37,490 nt of DNA from DASSKW01 sp035690065 (lineage in GTDB: Bacteria; Pseudomonadota; Gammaproteobacteria; Natronospirales; REEB76), in assembly GCA_035690065.1 (NCBI GenBank), contig DASSKW010000003.1, forward strand, positions 1 through 37,490. The letters are read 5' to 3'. Made by a program: the position numbers and the translations under genes. The notes below the pieces were generated by a model. It was given only the letters and a program-made list of their open reading frames with translations. It was not told the DNA's origin and made no database searches. Shown here piece by piece: positions 1-7,864 of the stretch (positions are counted from its first letter, which is position 1; each line of letters opens with the position of its first letter).

Positions 1-318
1 GGCATTTTGTGCGTCCAGTATCTCGAGATAGGTCTGCGTGCCGAGATCCGTCAGCAGCAGAAATCCCTGTTCGAGGTCCTGCGCCAGAACTTCGGGGGCG
101 TGTACGCCGGCATTGCGTAACAGCTCGGCGACCTGTATGAATGGCCGGCAATCCTCCTGCGGCGGCGGGGCATCCATGACGATGACCGAACCGGCTTTGG
201 TCGCGGTCCTGAAATAGCGCCGGAAGCTGGCATCCGCCGAGGCCGGGGTCAGGCTGACCGAGTCTGACCCCAGTTGCCCCATCACCCAGCGTTGTAGTGC
301 ATGATCTCTACCGGACAC
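1..318 (-). CDS. amgK: AmgK-type aminosugar kinase / phosphotransferase, N-terminal part (runs off the window)
   Basis: The first 106 codons are present; the gene continues beyond base 1. The reading frame carries SADASFRRYFR, then VIVMDAPPPQEDCRPF, then LAQDLEQGFLLLTDLG. These blocks are typical of the N-terminal lobe of AmgK, the anomeric MurNAc/GlcNAc kinase of the aminoglycoside phosphotransferase fold. AmgK works with MurU in the cell-wall recycling route to UDP-MurNAc. The frame is closed by TAA near base 346. The first plausible start downstream of that stop is GTG at 316-318, giving MSGRDHALQRW. The gene is divergent from lptD, an arrangement known in pseudomonads and relatives. The functional name rests on these motifs and on context. 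The catalytic loop lies outside the window, so a more general phosphotransferase cannot be excluded. Confidence 0.8.
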   Translation of the reverse strand, partial: MSGRDHALQRWVMGQLGSDSVSLTPASADASFRRYFRTATKAGSVIVMDAPPPQEDCRPFIQVAELLRNAGVHAPEVLAQDLEQGFLLLTDLGTQTYLEILDAQNA

Positions 319-375
319 CCCTGACCCTCGGGTTTGAACCTGTTATTAAAGTATGCGATTGTACGCCGCGCTTTT

Positions 376-2805
376 ATGATCCGTTATCCAGGAGCTTGTG
401 CAGTGCAACGAGGCCGCGCGCTAGTCATGGCAGCCACGCTGCTCGCCGCCGCAGCGGCCTTCGGCGCACCGCCCGCGACCACCCTGAATGCCCCCTCGGT
501 CAGCGACAACATTCCTGTCAACAGTCCCTTCTACTACAACCAGTGGGGACTCTGTCCACCTCTGTCCGTTCCACCGATTCCGCCGCCGATAACGGGCACC
601 CCACCGGACAGCCAGCAGCCAATCAACCTGACCGCGGATCATCAGGATGGTTACCTCCATGGCATTACCAACCTCACCGGCCATCCCGAGGCAGTACAAG
701 GCTCGCAGCGGATGACCGCGGATCTGATGGTCTACAATGCAATCACTGGCAAGGTCCACGCGACCGATAACGTACATTTCTATTCGCCCAATCTGACCTT
801 GCATGGCGATACCGCGGATTACGATGTAAATACCGCCAGCGGTACATTCGATCATGCCAATTTCTTCTTGCCTGAGCGCCACGGTCGTGGCAGCGCCAAG
901 CAGATACAGATGCTGAGTGAGGATCGCAGCCTCCTTACTGATATGAATTACACCACCTGCCCGGTCGGTAAGAAGGACTGGATGCTGCATGCCCCCGACA
1001 TGCTGCTCAATCAGTCCACCAATACCGGCATCGGTCACGATGTGACTATCGATTTTTACGGTGTGCCTATCCTCTGGACCCCGTACATAAATTTCCCCCT
1101 GAATGACGACCGTAAATCCGGCTTTCTGTCACCGAGCTTTGGCTACTCGACCACGACTGGTACTGACTTTCAGTTGCCCTACTATTTCAACCTGGCACCA
1201 AACTATGACGCCACATTGGTCCCGCGGATAATCACAAAACGCGGTCCTGACCTGGGTGGTGAATTTCGTTATCTGTCTCAAGGTGGCTCCAAAGGACAGT
1301 TTGATTTCAACTATCTTCCGCATGACAACCTTGCCGACCAGGAGCGGGGACGATTTCACTTCGAAAACAACACCCCCTTCGACAGAGATGACACTGATAG
1401 CAGCACCTACACCGATAAGAACTATGGCGATAATGGCTCCGATGATGACGATAACGTCCGCAGCAGCAATAGAGGTTGGGCGTTCAATACTGCCTACAAT
1501 TGGGTATCGGACAGTTTGTATTTCCAGGATCTTGGCAACAGCCTGAATACGGTCTCTACTACACTGCAAGAGCGTCATGCTGCCATCAATTACAATTCTG
1601 ACGATACCGACCTGACATTCCAGACACAGGTACAGGAATATCAGGTGGTTGATCCCGATATCCTGCCGACCAATTATCCGTACCGTCGACTGCCGCAGGT
1701 TACTCTGGATTGGCAGAGCGATGTTGCATCACAAGGCCCGCAATTCAATCTGCAGACGGAATTCGTGCATTTTCAGCAGGATCTACGCGTAGGTTCACTA
1801 CGTACCGACATAAAGCCCAGTGTCAGTGAAACTTTCGGCACAGCTGGCTACTATCTGACACCAACCGCGGCCTATCGCTACACCGATTACAGCCTCGATA
1901 ACAACGCTCTACCTGGACAGCAGACCAGCATCACTCGCGCACTGCCCATCCTCAGCCTTGATAGCGGCCTGTCGCTGGAACGCAGTATCGACGATGGTAA
2001 TTTCATCCAGACCCTTGAGCCCAGATTGTTTTATCTGTATGTACCGTATACAGATCAATCCAATATCCCCCTGTTCGATAGCTTGCGACCGGAATTCAGT
2101 TTCCTGCAATTGTTTACCGATAATCGCTTTATCGGTGCGGACCGCCAGGGAGACGCCAATCAACTCAGTTATGCCTTGACCAGCCGCCTGCTGGATGGGG
2201 ATGATGGCTCAGAGATACTGGAAACAAGTATCGGTGAGATCCGCTATTTTGAGGATCGCCGGGTGCATCTGCGATATTGTCCATTAGCGTCGTCCTGCTC
2301 CACTCCACCTACGCCCGACACCAACCTGTTCTCGGATCTGGTCGCCAATGTCACCTTGAATGTGAACGACCAATGGTCCACCTCCTATGGCCAGCAATGG
2401 AATCCATACACCCGGCAGACTGATCTGGCGGCTGTCGGTCTGCAGTATCATCCGGCTTACCATCAGGTAATCAATCTGGCCTACCGTTACAACCGTGGAC
2501 TGGGGCTGACACAGACCGACCTGTCCCTGGATTGGCCCCTGACCTCCAACTGGAGCACTGTGGGGCGCTGGAACTACGACATCCAGAACCACCTCACCCT
2601 GGAGAGCTTCATCGGCTTCCAGTACGACAACTGCTGCTGGACGTTCGATATCGTCCATCGTCGCTTTATCACCCAGACCGGCGACGCAGATTCGCAATTT
2701 TTCCTCGAACTCCAGTTCAAAGGTCTGGGCGCTATCGGCCGCCGCCTCGAAGACTTCCTGCAAAATGGTATCCTAGGCTATTCGGATCCGTCCCTCTCCC
2801 ACTGA
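376..2805 (+). CDS. lptD: LPS-assembly protein LptD (outer-membrane beta-barrel)
   Basis: LptD forms the outer-membrane LPS translocon with the lipoprotein LptE. The product is about 809 residues from the ATG at 376. That start gives a credible signal peptide (MIRYPGACAVQRGRALVMAA, then an alanine-rich core); the frame also stays open from a TTG at 334. An OstA/LptA-like domain follows (LTADHQDGYLHGITNLTGHP onward, about residues 80-250), then a long beta-strand-rich C-terminal barrel. The four conserved cysteines appear to be C60 (GLCPP), C195 (TTCPVGKKDW) and the pair C753/C754 (YDNCCWTF). These match the family's disulfide pattern. Two additional cysteines lie near residues 635 and 641, and an Asp-rich stretch sits around bases 1378-1460. 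It is first in the lptD-surA-pdxA-rsmA cluster, 10 bases before surA. I see no clear promoter in the 57-base gap to amgK. Confidence 0.96.
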   Translation: MIRYPGACAVQRGRALVMAATLLAAAAAFGAPPATTLNAPSVSDNIPVNSPFYYNQWGLCPPLSVPPIPPPITGTPPDSQQPINLTADHQDGYLHGITNLTGHPEAVQGSQRMTADLMVYNAITGKVHATDNVHFYSPNLTLHGDTADYDVNTASGTFDHANFFLPERHGRGSAKQIQMLSEDRSLLTDMNYTTCPVGKKDWMLHAPDMLLNQSTNTGIGHDVTIDFYGVPILWTPYINFPLNDDRKSGFLSPSFGYSTTTGTDFQLPYYFNLAPNYDATLVPRIITKRGPDLGGEFRYLSQGGSKGQFDFNYLPHDNLADQERGRFHFENNTPFDRDDTDSSTYTDKNYGDNGSDDDDNVRSSNRGWAFNTAYNWVSDSLYFQDLGNSLNTVSTTLQERHAAINYNSDDTDLTFQTQVQEYQVVDPDILPTNYPYRRLPQVTLDWQSDVASQGPQFNLQTEFVHFQQDLRVGSLRTDIKPSVSETFGTAGYYLTPTAAYRYTDYSLDNNALPGQQTSITRALPILSLDSGLSLERSIDDGNFIQTLEPRLFYLYVPYTDQSNIPLFDSLRPEFSFLQLFTDNRFIGADRQGDANQLSYALTSRLLDGDDGSEILETSIGEIRYFEDRRVHLRYCPLASSCSTPPTPDTNLFSDLVANVTLNVNDQWSTSYGQQWNPYTRQTDLAAVGLQYHPAYHQVINLAYRYNRGLGLTQTDLSLDWPLTSNWSTVGRWNYDIQNHLTLESFIGFQYDNCCWTFDIVHRRFITQTGDADSQFFLELQFKGLGAIGRRLEDFLQNGILGYSDPSLSH

Positions 2806-2815
2806 ACTCAGGTCC

Positions 2816-4213
2816 ATGCCCATGCTGAAAACTCCGCTCCGTCCGCTGGCGGTACTTGCCGCCGCATTGATCCTCGTCCAGGGCTGTGCTTCCACGCCTC
2901 CGCCCCCACCTCCTTCAGACGTCTCGACCGCCAAAACCGCGCCCAATCCCGAACAGGAAAAGTTGGCGCACGCGGGTACCGAGCTCGACCGGATCGTCGC
3001 GGTAGTCAACGACCAGGTCATCCTTGAAAGTGAACTGGAAAAGAGGGTCGCTGACGTCATACAGCAGATCAGCGCCCGCAATACTGCACTGCCACCCAAG
3101 GATGTATTGCGTAAGCAGGTATTGGATCAGATGATCACTGCCAAACTGGAACTGCAGCAAGCCGAAGGCAAAGGTATAGCCGTCAGTGACGATGAAGTGA
3201 ATCAGACCATCAGCCGTATCGCAGAACGCAATGGTGTGACGCTGAGCCAGTTACCGGACAAGCTCAAAGAAGAAGGCGTCAACTATGCGGACTTCCGTCA
3301 GGAACTGCGCGATCAGATCACCATCCAGGAATTGCAACAACGACTGATTCGTGACCAGATGCGAATCACACCCCGCGAGGTGGAAGCGCAACTTAAACAA
3401 GACCAAGAGAGCGGCGACACCAACACTCAATATCATCTGTCGCAGATCCTGATCGCCACACCCGTCAATCCTACTGCGGATCAAATTGCTGCCGCACACA
3501 AGAATGCCCAGGCTATCTATGAAAAACTGAAACAGGGTGCGGATTTTGCGGCTACTGCCATCGCCTCCTCGGACGGTCAACAGGCACTCAAAGGCGGTGA
3601 TCTCGGCTGGCGCAAGCAGTCTGAACTGCCGACGATCTTCACCAACATCATCATCAGCATGAAACCTGGCGATATCTCGGAACCGGTGCAGAGCCCGAGT
3701 GGATTCCATATCGTCAAGGTGGACGACGTCAAGCATCAGGATGATAAAGTAGTAGTCACCCAGACGCACGCACGCCATATCCTGATCAAGACCAGCGCAT
3801 TGATGACCGATGCCCAGGCCAAAGCCAAGTTGGAGGAATTGCGCAAACAGATACTGGCTGGAGCAGATTTCGCAAAATTGGCCAGGGAATACTCGGACGA
3901 TACCGGCTCCGCGAGCGACGGCGGCGATCTCGGTTGGGTCGATCCCGGTGCTACTGTTCCCATATTCGAACAGGAGATGGACAAACTGCAGGTCGGACAA
4001 ATCAGCGAGCCATTCAAGTCCCAATATGGCTGGCACATCGTACAGGTGCTCGGGCACCGCAAATCGGATCAGACCGAAGAGGCTCGCAAGAACAAGGCCT
4101 ATGACGCCATCTATGCGCGTAAATCCGACGAAATCCTGCAGGATTGGCTCAGCCAACTGAGAGGCTCAGCCTACATCGAGTACCACCTCGACGATTCTTC
4201 ATCCCGGAACTGA
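2816..4213 (+). CDS. surA: Periplasmic chaperone / peptidyl-prolyl isomerase SurA, with apparent lipoprotein signal
   Basis: SurA escorts unfolded outer-membrane proteins, LptD among them, across the periplasm. The 465-residue product has the SurA N-terminal chaperone region (LDRIVAVVNDQVILESELEK, about 58-190). Two parvulin PPIase domains follow, beginning near YHLSQILIATP and THARHILIKTS (about 205-305 and 315-415), and then a C-terminal helix. The N-terminus is unusual: a hydrophobic stretch ends in L-V-Q-G-C at residues 20-24, followed by A-S-T and six prolines. This fits a lipobox with +2 Ala, so the protein may be lipid-anchored, unlike soluble E. coli SurA. ATG codons at 2816 and 2822 are both possible starts. 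The position between lptD and pdxA is the standard one. Confidence 0.96.
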   Translation: MPMLKTPLRPLAVLAAALILVQGCASTPPPPPPSDVSTAKTAPNPEQEKLAHAGTELDRIVAVVNDQVILESELEKRVADVIQQISARNTALPPKDVLRKQVLDQMITAKLELQQAEGKGIAVSDDEVNQTISRIAERNGVTLSQLPDKLKEEGVNYADFRQELRDQITIQELQQRLIRDQMRITPREVEAQLKQDQESGDTNTQYHLSQILIATPVNPTADQIAAAHKNAQAIYEKLKQGADFAATAIASSDGQQALKGGDLGWRKQSELPTIFTNIIISMKPGDISEPVQSPSGFHIVKVDDVKHQDDKVVVTQTHARHILIKTSALMTDAQAKAKLEELRKQILAGADFAKLAREYSDDTGSASDGGDLGWVDPGATVPIFEQEMDKLQVGQISEPFKSQYGWHIVQVLGHRKSDQTEEARKNKAYDAIYARKSDEILQDWLSQLRGSAYIEYHLDDSSSRN

Positions 4214-4220
4214 GGCCAGT

Positions 4221-5207
4221 GTGACCGAGCAGCCGGTTCGTATCGCACTGACTACCGGCGAGCCGGCCGGGATCGGCCCGGATATCTGTATCCAGCTCGC
4301 ACAGCGACCGCACGCTGTGCAGCTGGTCGCCATCGGCGATACCGGGATGCTGGCGGCGCGTGCGAAAGCGCTGAATATCCGGCTCCAGCTTGAAAGTTAC
4401 CAGCCCGACCAATGGGCTCCACATCGGGCCGGCAGCTTGCAGGTAATCAACCTCCCTGCTCGCAGACCGGTTACTGCTGGCAGGCTCGATCCAGAAAATT
4501 CAGGCTATGTGCTTGCGACGCTGGACCGTGCCGTGGACGGTTGCCGCTCGGGGGAGTTCGCGGCCATGATCACCGCGCCGGTGAACAAGGCAGTGATCAA
4601 CGATGTCGGCATCGCGTTCAGCGGCCACACCGAATACCTGGCGGCACGCTGTCAGGCCGGTGCACCGGTGATGTTGCTCGTCGCAGATACTTTGCGGGTC
4701 GCACTCGCCACCACACATCTGCCCTTGTCTGCCGTACCTGCCGCCATCACGCGTGACGGACTCATGCATACTTTGCGCGTGTTGCATACCGGACTGATTC
4801 ATCGTTTCGGAATTGCGTCGCCGCGCATCCTGGTGCTGGGCCTCAACCCGCATGCTGGAGAGGCGGGGCACCTCGGCCGTGAGGAAATCGAAACGATCGC
4901 ACCGGTATGCGAAGCGTTATGCGCAGAACACATGCAGCTGATCGGGCCGGTCGCCGCTGATACTGCATTCAATCCGCAGCATCTGCAGCAGATCGACGCG
5001 GTACTCGCGATGTATCACGATCAGGGTCTGCCGGTATTGAAGTACGCCGGTTTCGGCCATGCCGTGAATGTCACGCTCGGTCTGCCCATCATCCGCACCT
5101 CGGTGGATCACGGCACCGCGCTGGAATTGGCCGGCAGCGGTCGCGCTGATCACGGCAGTCTGGAAGCTGCGTTGGAACTGGCTGTGACAATGAGTCGGCG
5201 CACATGA
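4221..5207 (+). CDS. pdxA: 4-hydroxythreonine-4-phosphate dehydrogenase PdxA
   Basis: PdxA oxidises 4-phosphohydroxy-L-threonine in the DXP-dependent route to pyridoxal 5'-phosphate. The 328-residue length is normal for the family. Visible motifs are the N-terminal TTGEPAGIGPDI, and the metal-binding histidine regions AFSGHTEYLA, LNPHAGEAGHLGREE and AMYHDQGLPVLK. The start is GTG at 4221, 7 bases after the surA stop. Its TGA overlaps the rsmA ATG by four bases, suggesting translational coupling. PLP made by this pathway is the cofactor of kynureninase and GcvP, both encoded elsewhere in the window; that link is biochemical, not evidence of co-regulation. Confidence 0.97.
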   Translation: MTEQPVRIALTTGEPAGIGPDICIQLAQRPHAVQLVAIGDTGMLAARAKALNIRLQLESYQPDQWAPHRAGSLQVINLPARRPVTAGRLDPENSGYVLATLDRAVDGCRSGEFAAMITAPVNKAVINDVGIAFSGHTEYLAARCQAGAPVMLLVADTLRVALATTHLPLSAVPAAITRDGLMHTLRVLHTGLIHRFGIASPRILVLGLNPHAGEAGHLGREEIETIAPVCEALCAEHMQLIGPVAADTAFNPQHLQQIDAVLAMYHDQGLPVLKYAGFGHAVNVTLGLPIIRTSVDHGTALELAGSGRADHGSLEAALELAVTMSRRT

Positions 5208-5980
5208 GCGAACACCGCGCGCGCAAACGCTTTGGCCAACACTTCCTCCACGACCGCAACGTCATCGACAAGATCCTGCTGGCGATCTCTCCCCAACCGG
5301 AAGACCACCTGATCGAGATCGGGCCCGGCCTCGGCGCCATCACCCTGCCGCTGCTGGAACGCTACGGCACACTGACCGCGGTGGAACTGGACCGCGACGT
5401 GATCCCGCGACTGGAAGCTGCGGCCGCGGGCAAAGGCGACTTGCGCATCATCGAGGGCGATGCCCTGAAGACCGATTTCCGCTCACTGGTACCAAGCGGA
5501 GCCCGGATGCGCATGCTGGGTAATCTTCCCTATAACATCTCCACGCCGTTGTTGTTCCATCTGCTGGAACAGGCGGAGGCGATCCACGACATGCACTTCA
5601 TGTTGCAGAAGGAAGTCGTGCAACGCATGGCCGCGAAACCCGGCGGCAAGGAATATGGTCGGCTTACGATCATGCTCGCGGTGCACTGCCGAGTCGAACC
5701 TCTGTTCAATATCGGTGCGGGCGCCTTCTCGCCGCCGCCGAAAGTCGAATCCGCCTTCGTGCGGCTGATCCCGCACGCAGCACCCCCCTTCCCGATCGAC
5801 GACCCGGTGCGCTTCGCCCGGCTGGTGACCCAGGCGTTCAGCCACCGTCGCAAGACCCTGCGCAATGCCCTGCGGGAGAGCGTGGACGAGACCCTGATCC
5901 GTGCCGCCGGCATCGATCCGGGGACCCGCCCGGAGACCGTCAGCCCCGCCGATTACGCCCGGCTCAGCAACCTCGCCTGA
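5204..5980 (+). CDS. rsmA: 16S rRNA (adenine(1518)-N6/adenine(1519)-N6)-dimethyltransferase RsmA (KsgA)
   Basis: RsmA dimethylates two adjacent adenines near the 3' end of 16S rRNA during late 30S maturation. The 258-residue product opens with RKRFGQHFLHD. It has the SAM-binding glycine motif IGPGLGAITLP and the N6-adenine methyltransferase catalytic motif NLPYNIST. The C-terminal region contains SPPPKVESAFVRL, as expected. The ATG overlaps the pdxA stop as ATGA. The downstream neighbour is usually apaG; here a universal stress protein gene lies between. Confidence 0.97.
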   Translation: MSEHRARKRFGQHFLHDRNVIDKILLAISPQPEDHLIEIGPGLGAITLPLLERYGTLTAVELDRDVIPRLEAAAAGKGDLRIIEGDALKTDFRSLVPSGARMRMLGNLPYNISTPLLFHLLEQAEAIHDMHFMLQKEVVQRMAAKPGGKEYGRLTIMLAVHCRVEPLFNIGAGAFSPPPKVESAFVRLIPHAAPPFPIDDPVRFARLVTQAFSHRRKTLRNALRESVDETLIRAAGIDPGTRPETVSPADYARLSNLA

Positions 5981-6016
5981 GCCCGGGGTTTCGACTGGCA
6001 GTGGCCCAGTCGCCCG

Positions 6017-6022
6017 TATATT
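6017..6022 (+). promoter_or_regulatory. Possible -10 element upstream of the usp gene
   Basis: TATATT lies 32 bases before the usp ATG in the short gap after rsmA. No good -35 hexamer is visible at 16-18 bases upstream. This is a weak call based on the -10 match and the independent terminator after usp. Confidence 0.3.
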
Positions 6023-6054
6023 CTTGAGCCTGCCCCTCAAACGGGAGATGTGTC

Positions 6055-6483
6055 ATGGCTGCCTACCGGAATGTCCTGATCGCCGTGGATCTGAGCGATG
6101 ACAGCGCCGCCGTGGTCCGACGGGGCCTGGAGGTGGCCGCAGGCGCCCGGGTCAGTTTGCTGCATGTGCTGGAATTCATCCCGGTGGACCCCGCCGGCGA
6201 GGCGCTATTGCCGCCCCCGGTGGATCTCGAAGGCGAGCTGCTGCAAAGCGCCCGCCAGCGGCTGGACGCTCTGTGCGAAAGCCTGGGGCTGAGCGATGTT
6301 CCGCACCGGGTCGAAGTCGGCAGCATCAAGGCCGAGATCGTACGGGTCGCCAACGAAGAACAGGTGGATTTGCTGGTCCTGGGCAGCCGCGAACGGCATG
6401 GCCTCGCGCTCCTGCTCGGCTCGACCGAAAAATCCGTATTGCACAAGACGCCTTGCGATGTGCTGGCAGTACGGCTCAGCTAG
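6055..6483 (+). CDS. Universal stress protein family (UspA-like)
   Basis: A 142-residue single-domain Usp protein. It begins YRNVLIAVDLSDDSAAVVRRG, matching the first strand and acidic residue of the fold. It ends with LVLGSRERHGLALLLGST, fitting the G-2x-G-9x-G(S/T) nucleotide-binding motif of ATP-binding Usp proteins, then a VLHKTPCDVLAVR tail. The start ATG follows a purine-rich GGGAGA. The gene lies in the 600-base space between rsmA and apaG, genes that are adjacent in many gammaproteobacteria. A hairpin with a T run follows it (6527-6555), so it may be its own transcription unit. The specific physiological role cannot be read from the sequence. Confidence 0.9.
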   Translation: MAAYRNVLIAVDLSDDSAAVVRRGLEVAAGARVSLLHVLEFIPVDPAGEALLPPPVDLEGELLQSARQRLDALCESLGLSDVPHRVEVGSIKAEIVRVANEEQVDLLVLGSRERHGLALLLGSTEKSVLHKTPCDVLAVRLS

Positions 6484-6526
6484 GCTTGCTTCCGACCAGT
6501 CCCGTTCCAATCGCCTCCCGGACGTA

Positions 6527-6555
6527 CCCGCCACCCCGGCGGAGCGCGGGTTTTT
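6527..6555 (+). terminator. Rho-independent terminator after the usp gene
   Basis: CCCGC at 6527-6531 can pair with GCGGG at 6546-6550, and five T residues follow at once (6551-6555). An inner CCGCC/GGCGG pairing is also possible. It separates usp from apaG. Confidence 0.6.
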
Positions 6556-6559
6556 CCGT

Positions 6560-6565
6560 TAAAAT
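6560..6565 (+). promoter_or_regulatory. Possible -10 element for apaG-apaH
   Basis: TAAAAT matches the -10 consensus in five of six positions and lies 38 bases before the apaG ATG, just after the usp terminator. The -35 position is occupied by GC-rich hairpin sequence, so the promoter would be weak or activator-dependent. Confidence 0.35.
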
Positions 6566-6603
6566 ACGGCTCCGCTCTGCTTGATTCAAATGTTTCCGGA
6601 ACC

Positions 6604-6987
6604 ATGAACGACACCACCACCAACGATATCCGCGTGGATGTGGAAACGGCCTATGTTGCCGCCCAGTCCGCCCCGGAAGAGAACCGCTTCGTGTTCGCGT
6701 ACACCATCACCATCCGCAACCAGGGTGCAGTGCCGGCCAAGTTGCTGACTCGGCATTGGCTCATCACCGATGCCAACGGCAAGGTGCAGGAGGTGCGCGG
6801 CGAAGGTGTGGTGGGTGAACAACCGCATATCAAGCCGGGCGAAGGCTTTCGCTATTCCAGCGGCGCGATACTCGAGACCCCGGTGGGCAGCATGCAGGGC
6901 GATTACCAGATGCTCAACGACCAGGGCCAGCATTTCGATGCCCCCATCGCGCCGTTCCGGCTGGCGGTCCCGGGAATGCTCCATTAA
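6604..6987 (+). CDS. apaG: ApaG domain protein
   Basis: A 127-residue fibronectin-III-like ApaG protein. Recognisable blocks are RFVFAYTITIRNQG, LLTRHWLITDANGKVQEV, GEGVVGEQPHIKPGEGFRY and TPVGSMQGDYQM. The length matches the family. Its biochemical role is not firmly established; ApaG has been linked to Co/Mg resistance phenotypes, and the same fold occurs in eukaryotic F-box proteins. It ends two bases before apaH, the standard pairing, so the two are almost certainly co-transcribed. Confidence 0.95.
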   Translation: MNDTTTNDIRVDVETAYVAAQSAPEENRFVFAYTITIRNQGAVPAKLLTRHWLITDANGKVQEVRGEGVVGEQPHIKPGEGFRYSSGAILETPVGSMQGDYQMLNDQGQHFDAPIAPFRLAVPGMLH

Positions 6988-6989
6988 GC

Positions 6990-7829
6990 ATGGCCATCTT
7001 CGCTATCGGTGACGTGCAAGGTTGCTATGACGATCTGCGACGCCTGCTGGACCGGCTCGCATTCAACCCCGCCGAAGATCGTCTGTGGCTAACCGGCGAC
7101 CTGGTCAACCGCGGACCGAAATCGCTGGAGACCCTGCGCTTCGCCAAGGGGCTCGGCGAGCGCGCTGTCTGCGTGCTCGGCAACCACGATCTGCATCTGC
7201 TGGCGCTGGCCGCCGGCCACGCCAGGATGCGGCCGAACGACACGCTGGACGCGATACTCGCCGCCCAGGATCGGGACGATCTGCTGACCTGGCTGAGGAC
7301 CCGCCCGCTCCTGCATCACGATGCCGCACTGGGTTATACGCTGGTGCATGCCGGGCTGCCCCCGCAATGGGATCTGGCGACTGCGCAAAATTGTGCGCGT
7401 GAACTGGAAGCGGTACTGCGCGGACCTGAGGCCGGAGAATTTTTCGCCCACATGTACGGTGACCAGCCTGACCGCTGGTCAACCGGACTTGCCGGCATGG
7501 ATCGGCTGCGCTACATCGTCAACTGTTTCACCCGCCTGCGTTACGTCGGGCCGGAGGGTCAGCTCGACCTCAAGCAGAAAGGCAAGCCCGGCAGTCAGCC
7601 AGCCGGGCTCATACCGTGGTTCGAAGCACCGCGACGGGCCAGTGCCAAGCTGCACATCCTGTTCGGCCATTGGTCGACTCTGGGCGAGGTCCGCGACCAG
7701 AACGTCTACGCGCTGGACACCGGTTGCGTCTGGGGCGGCAAACTTTCGGCGCTCAGACTCGACGGTGACGACAGTGGCGCCTGGTACAGCGTGGATTGCC
7801 CCGGTACGCTGCGCCCCGGAGAAGGCTGA
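6990..7829 (+). CDS. apaH: Symmetrical bis(5'-nucleosyl)-tetraphosphatase ApaH
   Basis: ApaH hydrolyses Ap4A to two ADP and can remove Np4 caps from RNA. The 279-residue protein shows the metallophosphatase signature in order: AIGDVQGCYDDL, LTGDLVNRGPKSLETL and VLGNHDLHLLAL, with a later FGHWSTLGEV and DTGCVWGGKLSALRL. These provide the metal-binding Asp, His and Asn ligands. It directly follows apaG. The next gene starts 35 bases later on the same strand, so read-through into the kyn operon is possible. Confidence 0.97.
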   Translation: MAIFAIGDVQGCYDDLRRLLDRLAFNPAEDRLWLTGDLVNRGPKSLETLRFAKGLGERAVCVLGNHDLHLLALAAGHARMRPNDTLDAILAAQDRDDLLTWLRTRPLLHHDAALGYTLVHAGLPPQWDLATAQNCARELEAVLRGPEAGEFFAHMYGDQPDRWSTGLAGMDRLRYIVNCFTRLRYVGPEGQLDLKQKGKPGSQPAGLIPWFEAPRRASAKLHILFGHWSTLGEVRDQNVYALDTGCVWGGKLSALRLDGDDSGAWYSVDCPGTLRPGEG

Positions 7830-7846
7830 GTCCCGTATTCGCTGCC

Positions 7847-7855
7847 TGATATAGT
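7847..7855 (+). promoter_or_regulatory. Extended -10 candidate at the head of the kynurenine operon
   Basis: TG at 7847-7848, one base, then TATAGT at 7850-7855 forms an extended -10. It ends only nine bases before the SDR ATG at 7865, so transcripts would begin within a few bases of the start codon. No strong -35 or Shine-Dalgarno sequence is visible. Confidence 0.35.
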
Positions 7856-7864
7856 GAGCATGTT

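Noticed and set aside
319..375. SigmaE-type promoter for lptD
   Set aside because: GAACCT occurs near 336, but no TCTGA-like -10 lies at the right spacing; a TTGAAC at 334-339 also lacks a good partner.
334..375. Earlier TTG start for LptD at 334
   Set aside because: It would add 14 residues with two arginines before the signal peptide; the ATG at 376 gives a normal signal sequence.
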